A model generated the notes under the pieces. The model was not told the origin of the DNA, searched no databases, and saw nothing but the letters and a program-made list of their open reading frames with translations. This document shows positions 1 to 10,970 of a DNA stretch of 64,000 nt, one piece after another; the stretch's first letter is position 1, and every line of letters starts with the position of its first letter. Origin of the DNA: Zingiber officinale. Lineage: Eukaryota > Streptophyta > Magnoliopsida > Zingiberales > Zingiberaceae. The DNA lies in the NCBI RefSeq assembly GCF_018446385.1, contig NC_056001.1, positions 8,451,600 through 8,515,599 of the forward strand, read 5' to 3'. A program made the translations under genes and the position numbers.

Positions 1-1493
1 CTCAAATTACTCACCCGATCTGAGTTGAGACTAATCCAAGTCGTTATGTTGAAATATATTTAGTAATTTCTTTTTCAATTAAATTGATAGCATAGTCATT
101 TCCCCTGCATCAGAGCAAGTCTCATGTCTTACCGTTTTAGAACTAAAAATAATAATCAAATCTATAGAATAAAGGTGTTCAGTAATTTTTTACCCCTGGA
201 TTGCTTTAATCTCCTGATCAAGTTCTCATGCTGAATATATACTCATCATTTTTTTATTATTATTCAATTCATCCACATTGATAGATTAAAGAACTTTAAT
301 ATCAATCTCATTCTCAACCAATTCATTATCTTATTCTCCACTAATTGTATTATTAATCTGTTTTCAATCTCTACAACTGTCTTTTAAACAAAATACTTAT
401 TCATATTTCTGACTTGATTTTGAATTATTTCTTTAACCTTTAGCTTTATTTTTCTTTTTTGAGACCTGAATATGTATTTAAGAGGAATGATTAACCTAAG
501 AATTCAACAAACAATTCAAAAAATATCACATACACTTTTACTTATGCTACAATTTTATGAGATATTTATTCAAAGATTTAGTAAATAATGAATTCATACC
601 TCACCTTAATGAAGATTTCTTACCATAAATTAGTATAATTCCTAGCATTATCATAAAGTAATGAAAATAACAAAGACTCAAACTAAAAACTCATTTTATC
701 TTCTTCAGTTGGGTTATGATCTGCTAAATTAATAGTCCCATATCTTTTTTCTTTCAATTCAAGATCTCAAAAAACCTACACAAATCTCAATTCATCTATT
801 AATCGAAAAAAATAAGAGGAAGAATAAATCAGACCTCCCAGCTATTGAAAAATGATTCTACTTTTAAGAACGGAAATGGGAAAGAAGAGAAAAAAAAATG
901 TTTACGATCAATTTGCAAGAAGGATTAGAGTGATAGGGATTATATTAGGTCAATTTTCACAACTATAAAATAGGTTTTTTTTTTTTTTTTCAAAATTATG
1001 GGCCCGAGTGACTCTTTTTGCCTCCTAATAGACAGCCGGATAGCCCTGTCTTCACTGCATCAACCATCTTCGTCGGAGAGAGTCTAGTCACATCTGAATT
1101 TGCACCACTATTGCCTCAATGTCCTCAGGTCCTTAATCAAGCACTAGCGATATTGTGATAATTATAGCAATGCAAGGTTTGAGGGAGTATCAGTCGTTGC
1201 TTATGGTATTCAGGAGCAGCGACATATGGACGATGGAAGTAACAGAGTTGGACGATATGTTGAAAGGCAGGCAATGATACTGGTAAAAGGAGATTTTTCC
1301 ATAGTGATTGTTATTTAGCAAGACTTGACATTGATATATGTATTTCTCGATAGTATAAAAATAATCACTGGATCCAAAACCATACACCAAAAGAAACGAA
1401 TCTATACTTTGAGAATGAAACCAGAATGCAAAAGCCAAAGTTTATCAACACCTTAAAAAACGAATCATTGGTCGATCCGCAGCAATGCATTGC
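1..1493. other. AT-rich intergenic stretch, no gene seen
   Basis: The first 1 kb is strongly AT-rich with short homopolymers and no long or recognisable reading frame. A slightly more GC-rich patch at about 1010-1150 does not translate into anything I recognise on either strand. The stretch ends at the stop codon of the P2 pseudogene. Confidence 0.6.
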
Positions 1494-2017
1494 TTAATCG
1501 AACAAGCTGAAACCCATGTCCTGAAAAATCATTGAAGAAAAAGGAAAATTAAGTCCATGAGATACTAAAAATCACTGTTTTTTTTATTTCATTCTAAGAT
1601 AAGCGAGATCGAGATGCTCACGTCGTCGGATTCCTCCTTCTCCTCGACCTCTTCTTCCTTCTCGGGTTCCTCCGCCTGAGCAGCTCCAGCGCCACCCCCA
1701 CCGCCGCTCGATACTGCGACAGTTGCTACAGCGCCTCCCGAAGGAACAGATGCGAAGTGCGAACTTCTCCCTTCCGGCAGCGATGACCTCCGTGATGTCC
1801 TTCTTGGAGACTTCGCACAGCAGGAGATCGATCCTGTCGTTATCCCCCTCCGCTCCGACTGCGGAAAACAAGGATCACACGAGAGAACAAAAGTATCAAT
1901 TGAGCAAGCAAATCGAAATGGGTGTTCACCTGACTCGAGGATAGACCTGATATCGTCAGCAGAGGGGTGGGAGATGCCACCGAGTACGGCGAGGAGTTAC
2001 GCCGCCACAATCTTCAT
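1494..2017 (-). pseudogene. RPP2: 60S acidic ribosomal protein P2 pseudogene (introns kept)
   Basis: Three exons on the minus strand match plant P2, the acidic stalk protein of the large ribosomal subunit that recruits elongation factors. Exon 1 is 1930-2017 (MKIVAA then LLAVLGGISHPSADDIRSIL), exon 2 is 1622-1858 (VGAEGDNDRIDLL, KDITEVIAAGREKFA, the Gly/Ala hinge and an acidic EKEEE stretch), and exon 3 is 1494-1520 (DMGFSLFD, the invariant stalk tail). Donors are GTGAAC and GTGAGC; acceptors end in CAG. Two lesions break it. Codon 7, normally Tyr, is TAA (1997-1999). A 7-bp tandem duplication (TTCGCAC/TTCGCAT) after GREKFA shifts the frame before the hinge, and the original frame resumes as SVPSGGAVATVAVSSGGGGG. 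Because the introns are kept, it arose by DNA duplication and not by retrocopying. It looks recent, since all the rest of the family sequence survives. Confidence 0.9.
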
Positions 2018-2405
2018 CTCTGCTTATGGATTCGCCACCACCGGTGTCCAACAGAAGATCCGGTGAGTGCGGTAACGTCGATTGTTAAGGGGGGCGCAAC
2101 TGCGAAAGGTGATAAACCCTAGGGTTGATTCCAGCGTAACAGCAGCCTGTTATAGCTTAAAATGGGGGGAGGACCGGGGAATTATCCCAGATTTGGTGCG
2201 GTGATAAAAGGCGAGATGCATTTCCAAATAATCAGTCCTTATTCCCAGATTAATTGAGTTGTAAGATTTGAATATTTAGTATAAAAAAATTTAGAGAATT
2301 ATTATTTATAGAGGTTTTTTATGATTGCAAAATTTCTTCTTGTTTTTTTTTTTTTCTGTCATTTATAACACTCCCATAGAGATAAGGTTGACTTCCCTAT
2401 ATTAT
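2018..2405. other. Intergenic, P2 upstream
   Basis: This is upstream sequence of the P2 pseudogene followed by AT-rich DNA with poly-T runs. No reading frame or clear regulatory site was recognised. It ends in the 9-bp target duplication of the neighbouring MITE. Confidence 0.5.
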
Positions 2406-2614
2406 TAGTTCGGATTCTTTGTCCCGAATTTTCTCTATCTTCATGTCCCACTGTCGATCAGACGATCCAAATTGTATCTCAAGAATGCATTGCATATCAT
2501 AAGAATATTGCACACATCTTAAAGATGTCATGATGTCTTGAGATGTAATCTGGATCATCCGATCAACAGTGGGACATGGAGACAGAGAAAATTCGGGACA
2601 GAGGATCCGAACTA
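2406..2614. mobile_element. Mutator-type MITE with 9-bp target duplication
   Basis: A 209-bp element begins TAGTTCGGATTC and ends GGATCCGAACTA. Its two arms, each about 80 bp, are inverted copies (TGTCCCGAATTTTCTCT on the left against AGAGAAAATTCGGGACA on the right), so nearly the whole element folds as one hairpin around a short loop. It is flanked on both sides by the same 9-bp CTATATTAT (2397-2405 and 2615-2623). Long inverted arms plus a 9-bp duplication are the mark of Mutator-like non-autonomous elements. It has no coding capacity. Confidence 0.88.
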
Positions 2615-2890
2615 CTATATTATGGGGTTTAATAATAACTATGCAAATTAATACAAATTTCTTTTATATTCTCTCTCACTTTTATTCGTAGGAATCATTG
2701 CGCTTGAAGCCTGTCACGGTAGACAAAAATCGTAGACAAATAAAATGGTCCAACCAAAATTCCAAACAGCAACAGATATCCGTACACGAAGTCGAATGTT
2801 CCTGCACTTCCAAAACGAAGAGCTTTCTCAGCAGAATAACCATCAAACTGGCCTCTTCAATCATTGCAGCAAAGAGGAAATGCTGACACC

Positions 2891-5092
2891 TTACGCTTCC
2901 ACGTCGCTAGAACTTCCCTTCGTTGCTTCCATCTCCAGACTTTCTGCCCTTCGGCTCCTGCGATCCTTTTACGAAGAACAAGAGTATGCCATTCTTAATG
3001 CATTGAAGCTTTCTTGAAAGCATTAAGGACTTAGAATATTGTGTGAAAACAGCAGTAGTGCAGAAGACAACCTCACGTTGGGCGAGTTCATCCGCTTCGA
3101 GCATTCGAACCACTTGCCCCATCATGGGCCTTTTGCCGGAGTCAGGATCGACACATTTCAGTGCGACCAAGAGCGTGCGTTTAAGAGCTCGAATGGATGG
3201 TTTAACCACAAGATTTTGATCCGCTACTTCCTCCGCCCTTCGGCATCCAACCATCATTTTAAGCCACTCCACCAAATTCACCTGCCAATCGACATTTGCA
3301 GTTCAAGCCAGCATTACTGATTACAGACGAAAAAGGTTCGGAGTAGTCATGCTTTTGGTGGTGTATCGAGACTTGGTTGGCCATCATACCTCATTAGATG
3401 GCCTTCCATAATCTACAGGATCCCTGCCAGTGACAGTCTCTAGCAGTAAAACTCCAAAGCTATACACATCACTCCTCTCGTTCAGAAGACCAGAATTGGC
3501 ATATTCAGGAGCCACGTATCTGAAATTCTCATTTGAGCGTGTTCATCATTCCGTTCAATATTTCAGCGATGATACTAATTAATAGATGGAAGCATTGATC
3601 AGTACATACCCAAATGTGCCCATTACTCTAGTGGCGACGAAGCTTTTGTCAGAGCCCAGCAGCTTAGCCAATCCAAAGTCGGATATCTTTCCATTATAAT
3701 CAATCAAGATGTTACTCGATTTGATATCTCGGTGCACCACTTTTGGTTCGATTGCTTCATGCAGATAAGCAAGCCTGAAAGCCATTCAGCTAGTCAGATC
3801 AACTAAAAAGAAGAAATGTTTAGAGCATTGGTTTAGAGAAAAATGGTCACTCACGCCTTTGCAGTGCCGAGGATGACCTTCATGCGCTTCTCCCAACTGA
3901 GGACGCCTCTTTGATGCGCAGTTCCATGAAGCCACTGCTCCAAATTTCCATTGTTGACGTACTCATACACAAGCATCCTGTTACGTTGATCTAGGTAATC
4001 AACCATATGAACGTAACTGAAAATCAAATTTTGATTACATCTATCATGATTCCTTCTCTCCATATTCAAGAAGAGAATTATGGAAATGGGATAACTTCTT
4101 GCTGCATTTATATCAAGTTTTAGTATTCTGTTCAATTAGTGTTAACAGTTTTGAACTATGCTCCGCTAAAATGTTCAATCAATAAACAAACAGGCGAACA
4201 TTAAAAAGTATACCAAATTAACGAACAGCTCAAACTTTTCACCTGTGAATTCCTTCTATGCAATATCCCAAAAGCCTCACTAGATTCTTATGCCGAACAT
4301 GACCAATGGCTTCCACCTCTACTCTAAATTCCTTCTCTGCCTGTCCTCTGCATGATTCAATGGGTGATCAAGAAAAGATGCTCGAGTAACTGATGCCTGA
4401 AAGCAATGAACTTACAGGTTGTTCAGAAGCTTCTTCACTGCGACTTCAGTACCATTTATCAAACGCCCTCGGTATACAACTCCATATCCACCCTCCCCGA
4501 GGACATTGTCGTTGGAGAAACGATTTGTTGCAAGCTCAAGATCCCTTAAAGTAAACCAATGACCCCAACCGAGATGCGAGGACTCTGGCAGTCCAACTAA
4601 AGAAGACACGGATGCAAGTGGAAATGCTGAATATGCTTTCCGAGTAGATCCAGAGCTACCTTCATCCCCAGAATAGGAACTCCGAGCTCTATCCTTATGG
4701 TAAGCTGAGCTGCATTGGCTAATGTTTTCAGCATCACTCGACTTGCTAATCGTCAGCTGTGCTGCTGCAACTGTCTTCACTGAATCCCTGTCGCTAAATT
4801 TGTCATGGCTGGGGATGAAAGGCCCTTCGTCATTCTCCTGGAGAATTTGAAGCGAGCATTGACAACCAACTATGTCCACGGGGATCTCCTTGGAGACGGT
4901 TGGGATTTGTGATACTGGCACGCTGTCAAAAGTCTTCCTCGTCTTCTTCTTGGATGTGATCCATATGGATAAAACGGCGAGAATAAACACAATTAGAACA
5001 CCCACGCAGATGCCAATCACAACCCAAAGTCTCAGACCAAGAACGGGTGTCCTCTCTGATAATTCAGCATTCAATGAACTGTCAGAAGACAT
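2891..5092 (-). CDS. Transmembrane receptor-like Ser/Thr protein kinase (At2g42960/At5g18500 type)
   Basis: Seven exons (4416-5092, 4243-4347, 3855-3977, 3610-3774, 3390-3519, 3072-3281, 2891-2965) give an intact 494-residue protein with all junctions in phase. It has a short N-terminus with no ectodomain, one membrane helix (about residues 22-45), a Ser-rich linker, then a kinase domain. Visible motifs are the glycine loop [11 protein letters not shown] (199-209), the ATP-binding Lys in AVKK, catalytic HRDIKSSN (316-323), DFG (334-336) and the activation segment [14 protein letters not shown]. The C-terminal tail [14 protein letters not shown] comes from a small last exon whose preceding donor (GTTGTC) is weak. 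These residues predict an active membrane-bound Ser/Thr kinase that phosphorylates cytosolic targets; ligand and pathway are unknown. I chose the ATG giving [11 protein letters not shown] because relatives start there. A CTGCAG acceptor 4 bp upstream suggests a 5' UTR intron. Confidence 0.95.
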
Positions 5093-6250
5093 CTTTCTGC
5101 AATTCAATTAGTGAAGAATTATTGAAACTAAGACCATCTGTTTGCAGCAGACTATCTGAAAATCAACGATTTAGCCACAACCTTAAAGCCATTAAAGGTT
5201 GGCATACACAAAAGACCACTTTACTCTTTGAACTCAAAGAGGAGCATTAACTAACGTTAATTCACTGAACATTCAAGCATATCATCAGTTATTAAGAGTC
5301 TTAAAGCCATTCGATACCCAAAGTCTTACCATAAGCAACAACAAACGAAACAATTTAAGCAATCATGCAAAGAAGACAATCCAAAATGAGAACAAAAATT
5401 ACCACTTTTGAAGCCTTGATTTTTCGTTCATCTAACCAACAGGCAAGGGGCTTCTTCAACTCACAGAGAATTGATGCATTTGGTTTCAAAACCAAAATTG
5501 AATACGTCCCAACACAATCTAACGACGTTAAAGAAGCAGAAGAAAAGTAGCTCCTTTTACTGTGTGATAGATTGGGAAGAGAGGTAAGGACATTTTTTAT
5601 GATAAAACACTGGAACTTCTACTTCTTTGTGAAGGAGAAGGCAGAGAATACCATAAGCTTTGTTGTCATGAGCCAAGTGAAGCCTGGAATTATGAAAACC
5701 AAAGCTGGTGAGGCCGGAAGGGAGGGGGAGAGCCGGAGAGGTAGAGATCAGGAGAAAGATAAAGCACGAAAGAGATTTACATGGTTTAGCATTAAAAGTA
5801 GGACGAATAAACAGAAGCATTACAAAATGGTTCACATGTGAGGAGAAAAACAAATAAATTAAGAGATGTAGATAGGTAGATAAATTGAATGAAGAGCTAG
5901 ATAAACTGAGAGTGAGAGAGCGAGGGAGAGAAACAAGAGAGAGGAAGGACGGATGAAGTCAACTTCAATGTTTGCAGGCAAAATTCCAAATTCACTTTGC
6001 TGGCTTGACAATCTTATTGCCAACTTAACATTTTGTCCTCTCTTGCTTATGGTATCAACCTGACTACCAAATTTAAGACTTCTCGAGCTCAGCTACAAAC
6101 TGCTCTTTAATTTTACGTTTTATAGGTTTAAGTATTAAGCAGTGACTAACCATAATTGTCTTTCAGAATGGAAGACGATTACAATTTTCTAGAATTGTTT
6201 TCGAACAAAGTGACAAAGAATCGGATTTCAGTATCTGAAAATTAGAAAGA
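5093..6250 (-). promoter_or_regulatory. Upstream/5' UTR region of the receptor kinase with CT-rich tract
   Basis: No protein-coding exon was recognised. On the minus strand 5896-5952 is a pyrimidine-rich tract (CTCTCTTGTTTCTCTCCCTC and neighbours), of the kind found near plant transcription starts. With the apparent splice acceptor just before the kinase ATG, this suggests that the transcript starts near 5.9 kb and has a 5' UTR intron. This is inference from base composition only. Confidence 0.4.
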
Positions 6251-7302
6251 ACATTACCTGTATGTCGACTAAGACTTTCTATTTTATCAAAACATTAACA
6301 AATTATCTGGGCTACAATATTATCTGGATGCTTTGGAGCATATGGGAAACAAATTCTGAGCTGTTTATTCACGGAGATTGCAGGCACTCAGACAAAAGAG
6401 CCGTGATCTCTGTAATCCTCTGTTGTATACTGAAGTCCTTTGCTTTGAGCAGATTAGGGAGCTAAACTATGCAACTCCGTCCTTTAAACGATATTAAAAT
6501 AATAAAAAACTTGTGCTTAGATGGTCTCCCTATTCGCCTATTCAATTTCACAAGGTGTTAGGATTGATGCTTTACAGAAGATCTGAGCAATATGGCAACC
6601 ATCTGTTCTCAGCTTTTCTTTATTGTTTCCTGATAAAGCCAACTGCTTTATGAAATCTAAGTGTGTGGAGTTACTTTGCGTGAGGAGGAAGGCTCATGAG
6701 AGCACATTACCTGCTGTTGTATAAAACAGAAAACAGAGCTAGGATTCTCGTGACAGCTAATGAGACAAACTGCTGCTGCTGTTGCACCAAAGGCAGTGAG
6801 ACAACGGCGAGGGACGAGGTATATAGGCTATGGACCATTGACGGAGAAGAAAACTGTTTCAAGAATAATTCATTTGCTCAATCCTTATGTAGACAAATCG
6901 TATGCAAGTTTTATGGCATTTTGTAATTATTTCTTAATAACCGTGAGTAGTGTTTTTTTATATCGGGTAGATGAATCTAATGCACAACTATATAAAATTA
7001 TTATACAGCAAAATATATATATATATATAATTTTAAATTAAAAAACTATTAATATTTTCTTATATAAATCCTAAATACATTACTGCGTGACACTACAATG
7101 GATGACTGTTGCGCATCGCGCAGTTGATAGTTTTATTTTTTTATTTTAATTTTGAATTAAAAAATAATTAAAATATTTTTTAAGATTTTATTTCTAGGAT
7201 TCAAGCTTCCTAATTGAGTTATAATTTTTAAACTATTTTTTTAAAAAAAAATTATCTCTACAATTTAGACTTTCCAATTGGATTATGATATATATATATA
7301 TA
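6251..7302. other. Intergenic, no gene seen
   Basis: AT-rich DNA with short open frames that resemble no protein family. A TA dinucleotide run lies at about 7013-7028. A CTG run at 6771-6782 encodes only cysteines in a short frame and is probably not coding. Confidence 0.5.
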
Positions 7303-7400
7303 ATACCATACTCCTGGACGACCATTACATGTCCAGACGACCGGGGTGCATCTGAACGCTTGGACATATAAGGGTCGCCCAAGAATATGTATTGAACGGA
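7303..7400. repeat. Short imperfect inverted repeat
   Basis: CCTGGACGACCATTACATG at about 7314 pairs imperfectly with CATATAAGGGTCGCCCAAG at about 7364, with a GC-rich centre (CGACCGGGGTGCATC) in AT-rich DNA. It could be a small degraded MITE. I could not fix its ends or a target duplication. Confidence 0.4.
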
Positions 7401-7439
7401 TGTGCAGGCTAACAAAATTATATATATGGTTAATTTAAG

Positions 7440-7620
7440 TATCTGTTCCACAAAAAATTTTCATCGATTATTAAGATAAATCGAAAAATACAGATGAGTT
7501 TTAGCGGACGATTTAGCACCACAAGTGGTTTAAGCACCGCGGACGTTCTATAGCGTGAGAATCGAACTCTATTTTTTTTTAAAAAAAAAATCAAGTATCT
7601 AACTCTTCGAATCGATTAAT
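7440..7620 (-). mobile_element. tRNA-derived SINE-like copy 1
   Basis: Read on the minus strand it carries a box B-like AGAGTTCGATTCTCACG (7554-7570) and a 3' body containing CGATTTATCTTAATAATCGA. The body matches that of the neighbouring copy at 7630-7848 in the same order and orientation. Two copies sharing a box B and a common body support a SINE, but I could not define target duplications or a clean box A here. Confidence 0.5.
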
Positions 7621-7629
7621 CTTGGAAAG

Positions 7630-7848
7630 TGGAGGTGACTGATTTGGCCAATAAAAAGTTTTCACCGACTGCTAAGATAAATCAAAAAATGCTCGTAGAG
7701 ACTCATTGAAACGACCACTATTCTTAGGTTTGCTGGCCTACTATAAAAAATCTCTACAGTGCGCTGCAACTGAGATTCAAACCCTAAATTCCTAGTGAAC
7801 TGCTTAGATGGCCTAACCGATACACGATAACTCCGGGGGCATATTCAT
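7630..7848 (-). mobile_element. tRNA-derived SINE-like copy 2
   Basis: On the minus strand it reads a box A-like TATCGGTTAGGC (7811-7822), then box B GGGTTTGAATCTC (about 7773-7785), a GC-rich stretch (GTTGCAGCGCACTG) and a body with TGATTTATCTTAGCAGTCGG. The two internal promoter boxes are at tRNA-like spacing, as expected for RNA polymerase III elements. It abuts copy 1 head to tail, so either one SINE inserted beside another or the pair duplicated. It lies just past the last recognised exon of the glucosidase II-like fragment. Confidence 0.55.
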
Positions 7849-7927
7849 GAAACCTGTTACCTCCCTTTATCTCGTTGTGGGACCGAATATTCCTACTTTC
7901 TATAGTATGATTGTTCAGACCATTTAC

Positions 7928-9634
7928 CCTCTCATATTCATCACTTCCATCACAACAACCTTCAAATATGTACAATCAAGAAAAAGTTATAGTAGCTTAA
8001 ACTATCATCAGATGCAGAATTGCATCAGTCTTCAGAGAAATGAACACAGGAAAAACCTAATCTTAAGCTTACATACCACAGATATGAACATTATCATTCA
8101 CTCGTGAAGAGAACAAGAAGCGAGGTGCATCTCCAACGTTACTGCAATAGAAATTACTTTCTGGGCTAAGCAAAAACAGAAGTTCTTGTAACACAGAAAA
8201 ACAGGAAGAACCAGTACTGGCTAAGCAAAAAATTATGAAAACAATGAACATCTGGATCAACTGCCTAAGCTTTCAAAGCCATAATCTGTGAATATTTAGA
8301 GTTCAATAATTTAGTTTTCGTTTTCAAAGATTGAGCAAATCTAATGAAGTCCTGGGACATGGCTCATCACTAAGCAGCCTCTAGCTGACTCGAAAATTCT
8401 GAGGCACAAAGAATGAAGCATCATGATCGATGCTATTACACGCAGATTGCCCAATTCAAAGCACTCAGCAATCCCACTGATTAAATCATTGGCATGTTGG
8501 ATACCTGATTCCAACACGATATGCCTATTTTTGTGTCATGTTCAACCAGTAAAGCATATCTACCAGGGAACCAGTACTACAATTCCCTCCGGCAGCAACA
8601 AAATCACCTAAATCGTTACACAATGAAGTTTTGGCTGCAATAAATTTTTTCTTTGTTCAAAGACCGATCAATCATAATTATAACCTAACCCGTTGACAAG
8701 GCAACCAAAGTGCTGAGTTTGAAGTAAGAGTGACAATAATGTTGTAGAAAAACAATCTTGACTTGTTAGATTTTTTCCAATGATTTCAAACTCTGGCCAT
8801 GATGACGCTAACAAAAAATTCATAAAACATTTGACATGACCCTGAAACCTGGCCCCAAGCGGAACATGACCCTCCTAACTTTCATTAAACCAACAACTTC
8901 CGTTCTTGCATGAGTGAAATGAGTTAAGGGTGCTCGGCTGATTAGAGGATGATAACTTTGCTATAATAGGATAAGCGGTTAATTCTCGCCCGATGCATGC
9001 CTTATGGGAAAAAGACTTTTCCCACCCTCTAGCCACTTGACGGTCGGCTATAAGTTAACCTTGTAATTTATCTTCCTTCACATAATTGACGGACTGTGAG
9101 GGACATCACACCTCGGATGAGTATAATCATCTTTTGCTATAATGAGCGAAATGAGTTAAAGATCCAGTACAGACACACAAGTCTGGATTGTATGTCAAAG
9201 CTTTTGTGCCGCCTGATCCATAGCTTAGTTTAATCGAAGGTGAGTAGCACGTTTAAAATGAGAGTCTGTGCTTTTGAAAATAATTTTAAAGCAAGAACTC
9301 ATATAGTTGTGATGGTTCTAAATTTCAAAATAATTGGTCATCCTTGGAAGTAATCAACATGGAAATGGTTTGAAAGTTAAACCTCATATATCCACTGTAT
9401 CTTTCATTATTCCTATATATTTTATCCATCTTGCTCTCCATCATTCCAGGAAATAATTAACAGAAACGCCCAAGTAATATAGTTGCACAACTGTTTCATG
9501 CTAGAATGGTCAACACAAAAGACCAAGAAAGAAGCAAAAAAAAAGAGAGGCATAAATCAAGCAAAAAGCCAAAGCAATAAGGAGTTAAGGGGGAGCGAAC
9601 CGGGTTCGTCAGTTCCATCAGGACAATCACAGAA
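7928..9634 (-). pseudogene. Glucosidase II beta-subunit-like gene fragment
   Basis: Three minus-strand pieces match, in order, the Cys-rich N-terminal module of the ER glucosidase II beta subunit (PRKCSH-like): FCDCPDGTDEPG (9602-9634), PESNFYCSNVGDAPRFLF SSRVND (exon about 8077-8165) and CCDGSDEYE (exon about 7928-7959). In the family this calcium-binding module helps hold the catalytic subunit, which trims glucose from N-glycans. The signal peptide, the middle and the C-terminal receptor-homology domain were not found. Before FCDC the usual VND motif is in another frame, displaced by an apparent 19-bp insertion, and the phase between the first two pieces does not close without an unseen small exon. 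It therefore looks like a truncated or dead copy. A short relative with a divergent start remains possible. Confidence 0.55.
8166..9600. other. Intron-like region of the glucosidase II-like fragment
   Basis: This separates the FCDCPDGTDEPG piece from the NFYC exon. I looked for a small missing exon of the TSAC type and did not find one. No other gene or clear element was seen. The middle (about 8930-9150) has a composition that hints at an old repeat, but nothing can be named. Confidence 0.4.
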
Positions 9635-9779
9635 GGGGAGACGAGGCGGGAGCAGAATCATTGACCTAGCGGAGACACTCCACGAAGGGGAGAGGCAGGG
9701 AGCGGGGATGGGAGGGCGAGGAGGAAGACGAGGGAGGACGTCCCACGGTGAAATCGGCATTAGGATTTAGGAGAGACGG

Positions 9780-10850
9780 TGTTGATAAATTACTTAAAAT
9801 TAATGATTGAGTAAGTGGATTGATAAGGTGACAATGAGTGATAGCAATGAGATAGAGTAGTTGAGTTAGTGGAGTGAATTGTAGAGTTAATGGGTTGTAA
9901 TGAGTTATGTAGGTAGCTTGTAAATAGGCTACATGTTTTATAATTTAATCGTGTAAAAGATTATTATGTTCTACTTGCTCATCTTGTCCTCTTATCCTCC
10001 TCTCAATTTTCTCTAACAGTGATATCAGAGTGTCGAGTTTAACGTCTCCTAGTTTACTCACAATTACAATCAATGGAGTTTCTCAATCCTTCATCCCCAT
10101 TTTCAAAAGAGAGTGTTACGAATTTAGGAACATCAAAATGAAGACTCTATTTAAATCTCAATCTCAAGATCTTTGAGATTTTGTAGACTCAATCTTGTCA
10201 AAATGCTTCTTACAAACACGAGTCAATTTATATTCCCCGGGATTTCTAAAGCTCGAAGGACATTTTTTTGAGATTTTGTAGACTCGATCTTGTCAAAATG
10301 CTTCTTACAAACACGAGTCAATTTATATTCCCCGGGATTTCTAAAGCTTGAAGGACATTTTTACAAGAATAAAAAATTCTAGGAATTTGGTTAACAAAGA
10401 AGAAATATTTGAATCCATTCTCAAAAGCACAAAACTAAACAACGAAGAGCTCAGCATCATCCATAAATTAACTTAAAGCAAGAGCTCAATTACTGAGCAG
10501 TTCAAAGTCTAGACGATCCAGATTTCAACAGTTTAGTAAATAATTAGCTGGAAACAAGATCATCTTAGCCAAACTAAACGTTACTTGAGATACCCCAGAA
10601 ATAGGCATTTCTGAGGTGTCTTGGAGAGTTGAGAGACATTTTAAAACAACTTTCTTCCTAGAATTCAGCTTTTTTAACTACTAAGGATAAACCTACGCAA
10701 AATACTGTTCTTTCTCAGATAGAGAAACTGGATATCGGAAGATTCTTTGTGGAATTAAGTCGGATGCCAGTTTCAAAATGCAACTACCAGATATAACTTC
10801 TTACAACACTGAGATTACCTCGAGAAATCAAAGCCCTAAAATGGAACAAC
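9780..10850 (+). mobile_element. Truncated LTR-element fossil (one LTR plus leader)
   Basis: A putative 239-bp LTR (9780-10018) starts TGTTGATAAATT and ends TCTAACA. It is followed at once by GTGATATCAGAG, close to the initiator-Met tRNA primer site TGGTATCAGAGC used by Ty1/copia elements and plant pararetroviruses. About 0.8 kb of apparent internal leader/gag-like DNA follows, including a 95-bp direct tandem duplication (10173-10267 and 10268-10362). No second LTR or pol segment is present before ARF3, so the element is broken and lacks most of its body. The family is not certain. It is old enough to have no usable frames. Confidence 0.5.
10173..10362. repeat. 95-bp tandem duplication
   Basis: Two head-to-tail copies starting TTGAGATTTTGTAGACTC differ at only a few positions, so the duplication is younger than the fossil element that carries it. 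It has no coding meaning that I can see. Confidence 0.85.
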
Positions 10851-10970
10851 ATATTCAGCATAGTGCTTAATCCAGTATCACTGCCACACAACAGTTTTCA
10901 CAAGGAATTTGAGGCATCAAACTTGAATGAGTAGACGGTGAGGCTGGTTGGTCTTTATCAACTACATTAG

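Noticed and set aside
9483-9770. Plus-strand basic open frame overlapping the glucosidase II-like exon
   Set aside because: It is the complement of the exon carrying FCDCPDGTDEPG; its Gly/Arg/Lys-rich composition is a shadow.
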